Below are positions 43,843 to 51,913 of a stretch of 64,000 nt of DNA, one piece after another. How positions within the stretch are numbered: position 1 is the stretch's first letter; every line of letters begins with the position of its first letter. The position numbers were made by a program, and so were the translations under genes. The notes beneath the pieces are model-generated. The model was not told the DNA's origin and searched no databases. It saw only the letters and a program-made list of their open reading frames with translations. The stretch is from Dolichospermum flos-aquae CCAP 1403/13F. GTDB lineage: Bacteria > Cyanobacteriota > Cyanobacteriia > Cyanobacteriales > Nostocaceae. The stretch spans positions 868,001 to 932,000 of the forward strand of contig NZ_CP051206.1 in the NCBI RefSeq assembly GCF_012516395.1. The letters run 5' to 3'.

Positions 43843-44490
43843 CTACGCAAGACGTTGAGCTATCACCGCATACAAAGGATCTCCGCCTGGTACCCCCAAC
43901 CACTGTAAAAAACCTGGTGCTGCTGACTTTGAGCAAATCACTTCTGGGGTGGTGAATCCAGGAACTGAGGCAAAATAGCCTTTGACCAATTCTACCCTAA
44001 AAGCTTCGGAACCGTCTCGCCAGACTTGAATTGCCTTTTGAAAAAACATCCGGTTAGAAAAACTAATAATTGCTATCCCACCGGGTTTAAGAATGCGGTG
44101 TATTTCCGAAAATATAGCCTCTGGGTATTGGATATATTGCACAGAAACACAGTTAATAACAGCATCAAAGTCTTGATCTGGAAAAGGTAACTGGGGATTT
44201 GTGTTGATATTTTGGACAAAGTAATGATTTAACTGGGGATTTCGGGCTAATTCTTCAGCATTTAGTCCATGTCCTGCTACATGAGCAAAATCTATATCTG
44301 TGGGTAGATGCGATACCCAACTACTCATCAAATCAAGAATACGAGTATTTGATTGCAGTCGCTGACGATATAAATCAGTTAATTGTTGAATAAAACCCTC
44401 ATCTACATGAGTGACAAAGCGAGGGTAACTATAGAATAACAGATCATCCGATTCATCTAATTTAATGCGTTGACTTGGTTGCAGGAGCAT
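43843..44490 (-). CDS. SAM-dependent methyltransferase, class I
   Basis: This 215-residue protein has a Methyltransf_11-like core: TRILDLMSSWVSHLPTDI at motif I (about 48-65), FAHVAGHGLNAEELARN, then LPFPDQDFDAVINCVSVQYI (motifs III/IV, about 100-119) and EIHRILKPGGIAIISFSNRM. The glycine-rich DxGxGxG of motif I is replaced by DLMSSWVSH, a feature of one cyanobacterial/plant subfamily. The substrate is unknown. It is monocistronic and divergent from the GT39 gene. Confidence 0.78.
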   Translation of the reverse strand: MLLQPSQRIKLDESDDLLFYSYPRFVTHVDEGFIQQLTDLYRQRLQSNTRILDLMSSWVSHLPTDIDFAHVAGHGLNAEELARNPQLNHYFVQNINTNPQLPFPDQDFDAVINCVSVQYIQYPEAIFSEIHRILKPGGIAIISFSNRMFFQKAIQVWRDGSEAFRVELVKGYFASVPGFTTPEVICSKSAAPGFLQWLGVPGGDPLYAVIAQRLA

Positions 44491-44601
44491 AAACGTCTTT
44501 TTTCCCCGATTGGAAAATTTTGAATAGTATTCTAATTGATAAGTTATTTTTGATAACTTAACTTATTCTACATGAGTAAATACTATATTTACTATTCATA
44601 A

Positions 44602-46257
44602 ATGTTTTTTAAATCACCCCTAATTATTTTGATTATCCAATTAATTCGGCTATTTTGGCAATTACCATATCCCAAGTTGTTAATTTGGCTACTTCCTTTG
44701 TTGTTATTTACTTCTGGGGAAACCAGTCTCATGGCTCATGATGAAACCCTTTATGCGTTAAGAGCCAGACAAATGTTGGAAACTGGTGACTGGGTATCTC
44801 CTTGGGGTAATCCTCATCATAAAACCCCTGGTTTTTATTGGTTAATTGCTATTTTTTATCAGCTATTTGGTGTTAGTGATACAACTGCGCGAATACCGAC
44901 AATGATTGCGGGAATTTTGAGCATATTTGTTATTTATAAAGTTGGGGAAATTTTACTATCTCAAGAATTAGCATTTTTGGGAATTATGATTTTAAATGTA
45001 GCATTTTTGTGGTTACAATATTGTCGGTTAGCCACACCAGATGTCCCAACTATCTTATTAGTATTTATGGGAATTTTCTCCCTATTAAAATCTGACATAG
45101 ATCCTCGAAAACGATATTTTTATGGTTTTATAACTGGGTTAAGTTTTGGCTTAGGCTTTTTAATGAGAAGCTTAATGATTTTTTTACCAATGATAGCATT
45201 ATTACCTTATTTAATTATAGATCATCGCCGTCATCGTCATTTAACTAACCCCATGTTGTATTTAGGGTTTTTAGTGGGTTTAATTCCTAGCTTAATTTGG
45301 CTTTATTTTAGTTGGTTGCGTTATGGTAGCGATAGTATTGGGGCTTTATTGGGATTTGTCATAGAACTAGGTAGTCATGAACAACATAAAAATGGCATTT
45401 TCTTTTATGTGTGGAATCTAGCTTTAAAATCTTTTCCTTGGTTATTTTTTAGTTTATTAGGTTTAGTATTAGTCAGACGGCGTTCAATTTCTAAATATCC
45501 ATTAATATTAATCGGGTTTCCTGTTGTCTTATTTACTGAATTGAGTATATTTTCTACTCGTTTCTCTCATTATAGTCTTGGCCTTTATCCATTTATTGCT
45601 TTTCTAGCTGCGGTGGGTTTAGATTGGTTAGGAAAAATTTACCAAAAAGGATTTGATGATCAATATTCATCTCACAAGATAGTTTATTTACCCAGAAATA
45701 TTAGTTATGCTTGGGGAATATTAGGCGTTATTTTAGTTTTAGCTGGAACAGGTATTTTAATTTGGGGTGAAGTAGATATTCACAAATATGCAATTCTAGG
45801 AATATATTCTGGTTTTGGCAGCTTAATTGTACCATTAATCTGGATAGGTAATTTTCACTATCACCACAAGTTTTTGACTTCTCGTTATTGGCTAGGTGGA
45901 TTATTAATTAGTTGTTGGTTATCTCTAGCTACAGCGGGTAATTTAGGTTTATTAGGTGATTTCAACCCGAATTTTAGAGTATTTTATCAACAAGAATCAA
46001 TTAATAAAATTTTGCATAATCATCCTATTAACTTTGTCAAAGGAACAGGATTTAATGATAAAGAATCTCTGTTAATTTACTTTTATACACCCCAGTATGG
46101 TAAAAGTGTAGATTCAATTTCTCAGTTACCTATTTTTAGTTATGCTTGGATTTATCAACCAAGTTTTGTTAAGTTACCAATACCTTATCGGATTATTGGT
46201 AGTTTTAAAGATTATCAATTAATTCAGATTTTATCTGCAAATAATTCTGATAAGTGA
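44602..46257 (+). CDS. GT39-family glycosyltransferase (ArnT/PMT-like), membrane
   Basis: This 551-residue polytopic membrane protein has the acidic catalytic loop of the ArnT/PMT_2 family near the N-terminus: MAHDETLYALRARQMLETGD then WVSPWGNPHHKTPGFYWLIA (about 44-83), with the DE pair. At least ten hydrophobic helices follow. These enzymes move a sugar from a lipid-phosphate carrier to protein or lipid on the outer face of the inner membrane. The acceptor is unknown. A lipoprotein gene follows after 75 bp. Confidence 0.82.
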   Translation: MFFKSPLIILIIQLIRLFWQLPYPKLLIWLLPLLLFTSGETSLMAHDETLYALRARQMLETGDWVSPWGNPHHKTPGFYWLIAIFYQLFGVSDTTARIPTMIAGILSIFVIYKVGEILLSQELAFLGIMILNVAFLWLQYCRLATPDVPTILLVFMGIFSLLKSDIDPRKRYFYGFITGLSFGLGFLMRSLMIFLPMIALLPYLIIDHRRHRHLTNPMLYLGFLVGLIPSLIWLYFSWLRYGSDSIGALLGFVIELGSHEQHKNGIFFYVWNLALKSFPWLFFSLLGLVLVRRRSISKYPLILIGFPVVLFTELSIFSTRFSHYSLGLYPFIAFLAAVGLDWLGKIYQKGFDDQYSSHKIVYLPRNISYAWGILGVILVLAGTGILIWGEVDIHKYAILGIYSGFGSLIVPLIWIGNFHYHHKFLTSRYWLGGLLISCWLSLATAGNLGLLGDFNPNFRVFYQQESINKILHNHPINFVKGTGFNDKESLLIYFYTPQYGKSVDSISQLPIFSYAWIYQPSFVKLPIPYRIIGSFKDYQLIQILSANNSDK

Positions 46258-46332
46258 AAATATAGAATAAATCTGATTAAATCAGGTCTATGTTAGAATA
46301 TAGGAATATTCTCAACTATTGTAATTTGTACC

Positions 46333-47205
46333 ATGAAAAAATTAATGCTCACAATTTCTTTATTTCTTAGCTGCATATCTCTGGTAAGTTGTGGTAACGC
46401 ACCCAAGGATATGTTTAAAGAAGATTCGAGTAATACTGTCACACAAAGTCAAAGGGAAAGTTCTTCAGTAGCACCAAGGGAACAAAAAGATAAACAAGAA
46501 TCTTCTCCAGAATCAGAAACTCAAGAAGATGAAAATAATAAAGAAGAGGAGAAAACCCCTGTTCGTAAAAACCTGGATAAAAATACTAAAAGAGATGGAA
46601 GTAAAAAACCAAAATTAGGAATAGTAAAGGAGTTAGTTAATGGTGATTTAATGTGCTACGTTACCTTAGTAGATAAAAAAGGCATTGAACACAATGTTGG
46701 TGCGAGTTTTGATATTTGTGCTGACGAGAAGAAGTTTGTCAATAAAAAAGTCCGTGCTGTTTATGAAATACAATCAGTTAATGATTGTGAAAGTGCAGAA
46801 CCTTGCGGTAAAACTCGCAAAGAATCCATCATTACAAAAATGCAAGTTGTCAGTAAAGGTTCAGAAAGAAGATCCTCAAGCGATAATTCAAAAAGTGGTA
46901 ATTCACAAACTTTAAGTAATGATGAATGGACAATTACTTTGAGTAATACTGATTCTTGGAATGGGGTTAATGGTACAGGAAATGTGAATTATAAAGGATG
47001 TGATACTAATGGTAAATGTCTCAAGTTAACAGGTGGTAAAGTTTCCTGTCGAGATGGTAAATGTGTTACAGGTTGGAAAAATGGGGATTATGTCTACATT
47101 TTAGAACAACCGATAACTGAAGATGGTAATTCTACTTCTACTTTAAGAGTGAGAAAAGATAATACTGAAATTTTGAAGACTACAGACTTGAAATTGCTGA
47201 ATTGA
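46333..47205 (+). CDS. Lipoprotein with charged linker, unknown
   Basis: This 290-residue protein has a signal peptide MLTISLFLSCISLVSC with lipobox cysteine at about 20, then about 80 residues rich in Ser, Glu and Lys (a probable disordered linker). Two folded parts follow: one with four cysteines (LMCYVTL, DICADEKKF, NDCESAEPCGK) and a C-terminal one with CDTNGKCLKL and SCRDGKCVTGW. Paired cysteines suggest disulfides in the periplasm. No family is recognised. It is 75 bp downstream of the GT39 gene and may be a substrate or partner, which is only inference. Confidence 0.68.
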   Translation: MKKLMLTISLFLSCISLVSCGNAPKDMFKEDSSNTVTQSQRESSSVAPREQKDKQESSPESETQEDENNKEEEKTPVRKNLDKNTKRDGSKKPKLGIVKELVNGDLMCYVTLVDKKGIEHNVGASFDICADEKKFVNKKVRAVYEIQSVNDCESAEPCGKTRKESIITKMQVVSKGSERRSSSDNSKSGNSQTLSNDEWTITLSNTDSWNGVNGTGNVNYKGCDTNGKCLKLTGGKVSCRDGKCVTGWKNGDYVYILEQPITEDGNSTSTLRVRKDNTEILKTTDLKLLN

Positions 47206-47250
47206 GGTATAAAATTCAAAAATTCCATCTCTCAAACTCTGACTCTCTGA

Positions 47251-47355
47251 GCAAATCTGGGCAACCACAGGGGGTTTGCCCCTACGCAAATCTGGGCAAC
47301 CACAGGGGGTTTGCCCCTACGCAAATCTGGGCAACCACAGGGGGTTTGCCCCTAC
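47251..47355 (+). repeat. Three 35-bp tandem repeats
   Basis: Exact 35-bp units at 47251, 47286 and 47321, each with the hairpin GGGCAACC...GGTTTGCCCC. The last unit ends in CTAC; read on the minus strand, this gives the TAG stop of the NrtD-like gene. Confidence 0.92.
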
Positions 47356-48185
47356 TCTGGTGTGAAATTTTGATCCAGAAAATTAAGAGCATGATTGCGA
47401 AGTTCAAAATATTCTGTAGAGTTCCGCATGGCCACTCTATCTCTAGGATGTTCAAAAGGAACTGTTAAAATTTCTCCTATTTTTGCAGATGGTCCATTAG
47501 TCATCAAAATAATTCTGTCAGACATATAAATTGCTTCGTCAACATCATGGGTAATCATCATAACAGCTTGCCGATTATGTTCCCAAATATCTAATACCTG
47601 ACGTTGTAATTTACCACGAGTTAAAGCATCTAAAGCCCCAAAAGGTTCATCCATTAATAACATTTTGGGACGAATTGCTAAAGCCCTCGCAATACCCACT
47701 CTTTGTTTCATTCCTCCAGAAATTTCATCAGGATATTTGTCTGCGGCTGCTGTTAAGTTTACCATTGTCAAGTGTTCATTGACAATGCTGATTTTTTCGG
47801 CACGATTAGCATTTTTCAAAACTTCATCTACTGCTAAACGGATATTTTCACGGACTGTTAACCAAGGTAATAATGAATAATTTTGAAATACCATCATTCT
47901 ATCTGCTCCTGGTTTCCGAATCTCTTTACCATCTAAGCGAATTGAACCAGATGTAGCTTTTTCAAAACCACCAATTATTTTTAATAATGTGGATTTACCA
48001 CAACCAGAATGACCAATAACAGAAATATATTCATCTTCACCAATGGTCAAATTAACATTATCTAAAACTGTGAATTTTCCTTTATCCTGGGTTGGATAAG
48101 ATTTAACTAAATTCTCTACTTCCAAAAATCCGTTACGGGGTAAACTTTCTGGAGAAGTATGATCTTTTAAAACCGTATATTCCAT
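47352..48185 (-). CDS. ABC transporter ATP-binding protein, NrtD/SsuB type
   Basis: This 277-residue ATPase has Walker A GHSGCGKST (about 57-65), Q-loop MMVFQNYSLLPW, signature EISGGMKQRVGIARALA, Walker B MLLMDEPFGALD and H-loop MITHDVDEA. It belongs to the nitrate/sulfonate/cyanate importer branch. It is the third gene of an operon (permease, binding protein, ATPase) with 31 bp to the gene before. The stop codon lies in a 35-bp tandem repeat. A free-standing NrtD-like subunit without an NrtC fusion partner differs from the classical nrtABCD set. Confidence 0.88.
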   Translation of the reverse strand: MEYTVLKDHTSPESLPRNGFLEVENLVKSYPTQDKGKFTVLDNVNLTIGEDEYISVIGHSGCGKSTLLKIIGGFEKATSGSIRLDGKEIRKPGADRMMVFQNYSLLPWLTVRENIRLAVDEVLKNANRAEKISIVNEHLTMVNLTAAADKYPDEISGGMKQRVGIARALAIRPKMLLMDEPFGALDALTRGKLQRQVLDIWEHNRQAVMMITHDVDEAIYMSDRIILMTNGPSAKIGEILTVPFEHPRDRVAMRNSTEYFELRNHALNFLDQNFTPE

Positions 48186-48216
48186 GATTAATTCCTTTTG
48201 ATATAATTAGCTATTT

Positions 48217-49659
48217 TTAAGACATGAAAAACTGAGAAGGAGCGTTAGCACGAATATCAAAACTATTGAGATATCCTACAGGATCACTAGGATCAAATCC
48301 TTTTTTATCTATAAATGCTTCCGGGGGTTCAACTTTGTCATCATCCTGGGGACATTCAATTCCCATTTCTGCCGCTATCTCTCGATATAAATCGGTTCTC
48401 CAACCTTTTGCAGCTACTTCTTCGGCGTTTTTAGGAATTTCTTTGATTTGTCCCCACCGGGCTGCTTGAGTCATTAACCAAAGACTGCGAGAACGCCATA
48501 AAAATGTGGAATGTTCTCCTTTTTCGTGGGGAATACTATTAGGAAGATCATAAAAAATTGTGGTATCATCTGCTTTGATAGTTCTGTCTTTACCATCAAA
48601 ACCACCATAATTATAATTGCCAATAATTCCCGGTCCAGTAAACTTAGTAATAGGGACACCCGGCTTTTTGGGTTTTGCCCCAGTGAAAGAACGTTGTGTG
48701 AGTAATTCGGCTATTTCTTGGCGATTTTCGGGTTTTCCACAATATTGACAAGCTTCGATCATTGCTTTCACCAAAGAACGGTAAGTTTTGGGATAATTGA
48801 CAATAAAAGATTCCATTACTCCCAGGAGTCTATCTGGGTGTCCTTGCCAAATTTCCTTACCTTGGGCAAAGGTAAAACCGATACCTTCATTACCTGTAAT
48901 TGCTCTAGTGTTCCAAGGTTCAGCAACCATGTAAGCTTCCATTGCCCCAATTCTCATGTTTGTCACCATTTGCGGTGGAGAAACAATGATTACCCGAAAT
49001 TCCTTTAAAGGATCAACACCCGCAGCAGCAGAAAGATAGCGAGCAAAGTATTCATAAATGGCAGAACTGAGGACTACAGCCCAAACTTTCTTTTCCGGGG
49101 GTTGTTTGTCAAAATAGCCGCGAAAGTCCCGCCCAAAGGCTTCCAAAGCCCCATCACCGTATTTTTGCTGATATTCAAACCAAGGACGGATGCCATAGTC
49201 CCACATATCCTTACTCATGGTCATAGCGTTACCATGACGGTGAATGGTCATTGCTGCACACAAGGGAGCATGACGCGCCCCTTCAGCCCCTATTCTAGCG
49301 TTGGTAACAGCACCAGAAACGACGGGGGAAGCGTCGAGACGACCAAAAATTAAGCCGTCGCGGGAAGTAGCCCAACTGGCTTCGCGGTTGAGTGTGACAT
49401 TTAAACCATATTTGCGGAAAAATCCTTTTTTCCAAGCGATCGCAAATGGCGCACAATCATTAACAGGAACATAACCAACAGTAATATCCGATTTTTCTAA
49501 ATCTTGGGATTTAACTACAGGTGTCACCGCTAAAGCTTCTTCTGTGAGTCCCTTAGCAGACCTATCTCCAGAAACATTACAGGATGATAATATCATTCCC
49601 GCAGTTGTCGCACCTATTCCCGTAATAAAATTCCTGCGAGTTAAATGATTTTCAGTCAT
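48217..49659 (-). CDS. NrtA/CmpA-family substrate-binding lipoprotein
   Basis: This 480-residue protein has a twin-arginine-type leader RRNFITGIGATTAGMILSSC ending in a possible lipid cysteine. The solute-binding part (DITVGYVPVNDCAPFAIAWK, MVTNMRIGAMEAYMVAEPWN) belongs to the NrtA/CmpA family, which binds nitrate, bicarbonate or related small ions. The ligand region has HRHGNAMTMSKDMW instead of a motif I could assign to nitrate, so the substrate is open (nitrate, cyanate, guanidinium and others have NrtA-like carriers). It is the second gene of the operon under the riboswitch. Confidence 0.85.
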   Translation of the reverse strand: MTENHLTRRNFITGIGATTAGMILSSCNVSGDRSAKGLTEEALAVTPVVKSQDLEKSDITVGYVPVNDCAPFAIAWKKGFFRKYGLNVTLNREASWATSRDGLIFGRLDASPVVSGAVTNARIGAEGARHAPLCAAMTIHRHGNAMTMSKDMWDYGIRPWFEYQQKYGDGALEAFGRDFRGYFDKQPPEKKVWAVVLSSAIYEYFARYLSAAAGVDPLKEFRVIIVSPPQMVTNMRIGAMEAYMVAEPWNTRAITGNEGIGFTFAQGKEIWQGHPDRLLGVMESFIVNYPKTYRSLVKAMIEACQYCGKPENRQEIAELLTQRSFTGAKPKKPGVPITKFTGPGIIGNYNYGGFDGKDRTIKADDTTIFYDLPNSIPHEKGEHSTFLWRSRSLWLMTQAARWGQIKEIPKNAEEVAAKGWRTDLYREIAAEMGIECPQDDDKVEPPEAFIDKKGFDPSDPVGYLNSFDIRANAPSQFFMS

Positions 49660-49744
49660 AGCTTTTTATCATTTGGGATTTTATGAAAATACAAATTCAT
49701 CTGCGTTTATCCGCGTCCATCATCTTCTATCTGCGTTTAAATCA

Positions 49745-50590
49745 TTAACTTCCTGAACGGTGAGTAACTAACTCTTGAAGTTTTCCCACACCGTAATCTA
49801 AAATCAACCCAGTTAAGCCAATTACAAACACGGCTAAAAATACAGAACTCAGATTTAAACGACTCCATTCGTCCCAAACAAAAAATCCTATTCCTACCCC
49901 ACCAGTGAGCATTTCTACAGCCACAATTACCAGCCAAGCTATCCCCAAACTAATTCGCAAACCTGTAAAAATATAGGGCAAACTTGCAGGTAAAATAATT
50001 TTGGTAATCTGTCCCCAGCGGTTCATTCCCAAGACTTGTGCTACATCTAAATAATCTTTAGGAACATTAGAAACTCCCAACGCTGTATTAATAATAGTTG
50101 GCCACAGCGACGTAATGAAAATCACAAAAATAGCGGAAGGATCTGCTAAATTGAACAGAGATAAAGAAATGGGCAACCAAGCCAGTGGTGATACTGGTTT
50201 AAAAATCTGAATAATGGGATTAAAAGCCAGCATTGCCGGTCTGGACATTCCGATCAAAAATCCCAAGGGAATGGCGACTAATGCACCCAAACCAAATCCT
50301 AATATTACCCGCCGTAAACTTGCTAATAATAACCAACCAATGCCTAAATCACCGGGACCTCTTTCATAGAATGGATGTAAGATATAGTCCCAATTAGCAA
50401 TTAAAGCTTCTGGTGGTGTGGGCATTAATTCATGATTAGCTAATGCTACTATCCACCACAATAAAATAATTCCTAAACAGCCTAATGCTGGGAATAAAAA
50501 AGTATCTTGAAAAATTACAAGTTTGGCTTTTCTCCAAACAGTTTGTCCCGCAACTGCAAAAATGGCAGCTATATTTAGTTGCAATATCAT
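49745..50590 (-). CDS. ABC transporter permease, NrtB/SsuC type
   Basis: This 281-residue membrane protein has about six helices and the EAA-type loop of the BPD_transp_1 family (AQVLGMNRWGQITKIILPAS, about 183-202, then LPYIFTGLRISLGIAWLVIV). It is the first gene of the operon; the binding protein and ATPase follow, 85 bp and 31 bp apart. The ATG lies about 100 bp after a ydaO-type riboswitch, so the whole operon is probably controlled by cyclic-di-AMP. Confidence 0.88.
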   Translation of the reverse strand: MILQLNIAAIFAVAGQTVWRKAKLVIFQDTFLFPALGCLGIILLWWIVALANHELMPTPPEALIANWDYILHPFYERGPGDLGIGWLLLASLRRVILGFGLGALVAIPLGFLIGMSRPAMLAFNPIIQIFKPVSPLAWLPISLSLFNLADPSAIFVIFITSLWPTIINTALGVSNVPKDYLDVAQVLGMNRWGQITKIILPASLPYIFTGLRISLGIAWLVIVAVEMLTGGVGIGFFVWDEWSRLNLSSVFLAVFVIGLTGLILDYGVGKLQELVTHRSGS

Positions 50591-50691
50591 TTATTTCACC
50601 TCAGCAGAGTTAAGCTTGGATACGCAAATATTAACTAGTACCAACCTTGGACACTGATGAGATCAGAACATAATTAAAATTCTGTCTCTTC

Positions 50692-50880
50692 AGTCTCCTC
50701 TCAATGCCTACGAAGTTAGCTGACGGGCTAGGGTTGAGAGATACCCTTTTTTGCTTGATTTTAGATTTGATTTGATTTTTAAAGCTCAAATTCCTAAATT
50801 AATCAAGACAAAAATACGCCCCACAATTCGGTTCCTCCGTTCCAGCACTATTAACTGAAATATACTGGATTAAGCTGACT
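50692..50880 (-). promoter_or_regulatory. ydaO-yuaA riboswitch (cyclic-di-AMP)
   Basis: On the minus strand, reading towards the NrtB-like gene, the order of ydaO elements is: P1 strand AGTC (50877-50880); hairpin CCAGTA/TGCTGG (50863-50868 with 50842-50847); GGAACGGAGGAACCGA (50828-50843); GGGGCGTA (50815-50822); a variable AT-rich arm; AGGGT/ACCCT; the near-invariant GTCAGCTAACTTCGTAGGC (50706-50724); and GAGGAGACT closing P1 (50692-50700). B. subtilis ydaO has GTCAGCTAACCTCGTAAGC at that place. Members bind two c-di-AMP and usually turn expression off. The operon leader continues 100 nt to the start codon. Confidence 0.85.
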
Positions 50881-50960
50881 TACTCAATTATGAATAACGA
50901 CAGAATATTAACATTTATATTCAGTAATAACATCAGTAGTTGTCATGAATATTAGTTTCC

Positions 50961-51076
50961 AGCGATTATAAATCGCTACTACACAAACAAAGTCCACCTG
51001 CGTGGACTTATTAAAAATCAAGACCTTTGAACCCACGTAGCTGGGTCTTGTCTATGTAGCTGCGACTTCTAGTCGC
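50961..51076. repeat. Array of four consecutive hairpins
   Basis: AGCGATT-ATA-AATCGCT (50961-50977), AAGTCCAC-CTGC-GTGGACTT (50990-51009), AAGACC...GGTCTT (51020-51049) and GCGACT-TCT-AGTCGC (51062-51076). It looks like a compact multi-hairpin repeat element; it sits 3' of rnc and 5' of the riboswitch. Confidence 0.7.
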
Positions 51077-51107
51077 CAAATCAAGCAGAAAATCAACAAT
51101 TATCAAT

Positions 51108-51788
51108 CTAATAAACCTGATTTTTCCATTTCGCTAACGCATCTTCAGCAGCAGCTTTTTCGGCTTCTTTTTTATTCTTTCCTTTACCTTCTCCCTTTTC
51201 TTTACCTTCTACTAATACTTTAGCTCTAAATTCTGGCGCGTGAGATGGTCCCCCTATTTGTTCCGTTACATACTTAGGGGGATTTGTGATACCTTTAGCT
51301 TGTACCAATTCTTGAAACCGATTTTTGGAATCTACATTAGAACGGATTTCTACAATGTGTTTTGAGGCATCATTAAATAATATTTTAACAATCTCACGGA
51401 GTGGTTCAACATTACGATTATTATCTAAATAGTAAGCGCCAATTACAGCCTCAAATGTACTACTTAGTAAGTTAGGATTTTGAAAACCGCCATCTCTAAT
51501 TGTTCCTTTTCCTAATCTCATTCTAAAGTCTAAACCTACTTCTATAGCAAATTTTGCCAGTTGTTTTTCTTCTACTAATGCGGAACGAAGACGAGTTAAT
51601 TCATCTTCTCCTTTTTCAGCAAACTTTTCATAGAGATATTCACCGCTTAAAAAATTGAGAATAGCATCACCGAGAAATTCTAAGCGCTCGTTATGTTCCC
51701 CTTCTCCGGGGTTTTCGTTAACATAGGAACGATGGGTAAGTGCTTGACGCAAAAGTTTTTCGTTATTGAATGTGAGAAGTTTGTGCAT
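51108..51788 (-). CDS. rnc: Ribonuclease III
   Basis: RNase III cuts double-stranded RNA in rRNA and mRNA processing. This 226-residue protein has the signature NERLEFLGDAILNFLSGEYL (about 33-52) with the catalytic Glu and Asp, a second acidic site in NPNLLSSTFEAVIGAYYLD, and a C-terminal dsRBD (NRFQELVQAKGITNPPKYVT, then KNKKEAEKAAAEDALAKW). A glycine/lysine-rich insert (KEKGEGKGKNKK) lies in the dsRBD. It is monocistronic, 125 bp after the end of the NYN gene, which is terminated by its own hairpin. Confidence 0.95.
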   Translation of the reverse strand: MHKLLTFNNEKLLRQALTHRSYVNENPGEGEHNERLEFLGDAILNFLSGEYLYEKFAEKGEDELTRLRSALVEEKQLAKFAIEVGLDFRMRLGKGTIRDGGFQNPNLLSSTFEAVIGAYYLDNNRNVEPLREIVKILFNDASKHIVEIRSNVDSKNRFQELVQAKGITNPPKYVTEQIGGPSHAPEFRAKVLVEGKEKGEGKGKNKKEAEKAAAEDALAKWKNQVY

Positions 51789-51825
51789 TTTGATATTTTA
51801 TCTTTTAGGGAATTATTGAAAAAAA

Positions 51826-51850
51826 CAAAAAACCGCAAGGTGCGGTTATC
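51826..51850 (-). terminator. Rho-independent terminator of the NYN gene
   Basis: On the minus strand, AACCGCA-CCT-TGCGGTT followed by a T-rich run (TTTTTTG). It is about 65 bp past the NYN stop. Confidence 0.85.
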
Positions 51851-51913
51851 ATAAACCAGTTATATTAATAAACTGGAATTATCAAGACAAATTCAGGCAG
51901 ATATTTTATCTAA

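Noticed and set aside
47202-47468. 88-codon plus-strand frame through the 35-bp tandem repeats
   Set aside because: Its middle is three copies of the repeat and its end is antisense to the NrtD-like gene.
47352-50590. Assigning the ABC operon as the classical nitrate transporter nrtABCD
   Set aside because: The gene order differs, NrtC is absent and no nitrate reductase or nitrite reductase gene is in the window; the substrate is left open.
50730-50752. Plus-strand AGGGT...ACCCT followed by TTTTTT, looking like a terminator or a fragment of a TPP element
   Set aside because: No plus-strand gene or leader uses it, and on the minus strand the bases belong to the ydaO-type riboswitch, which explains them better.
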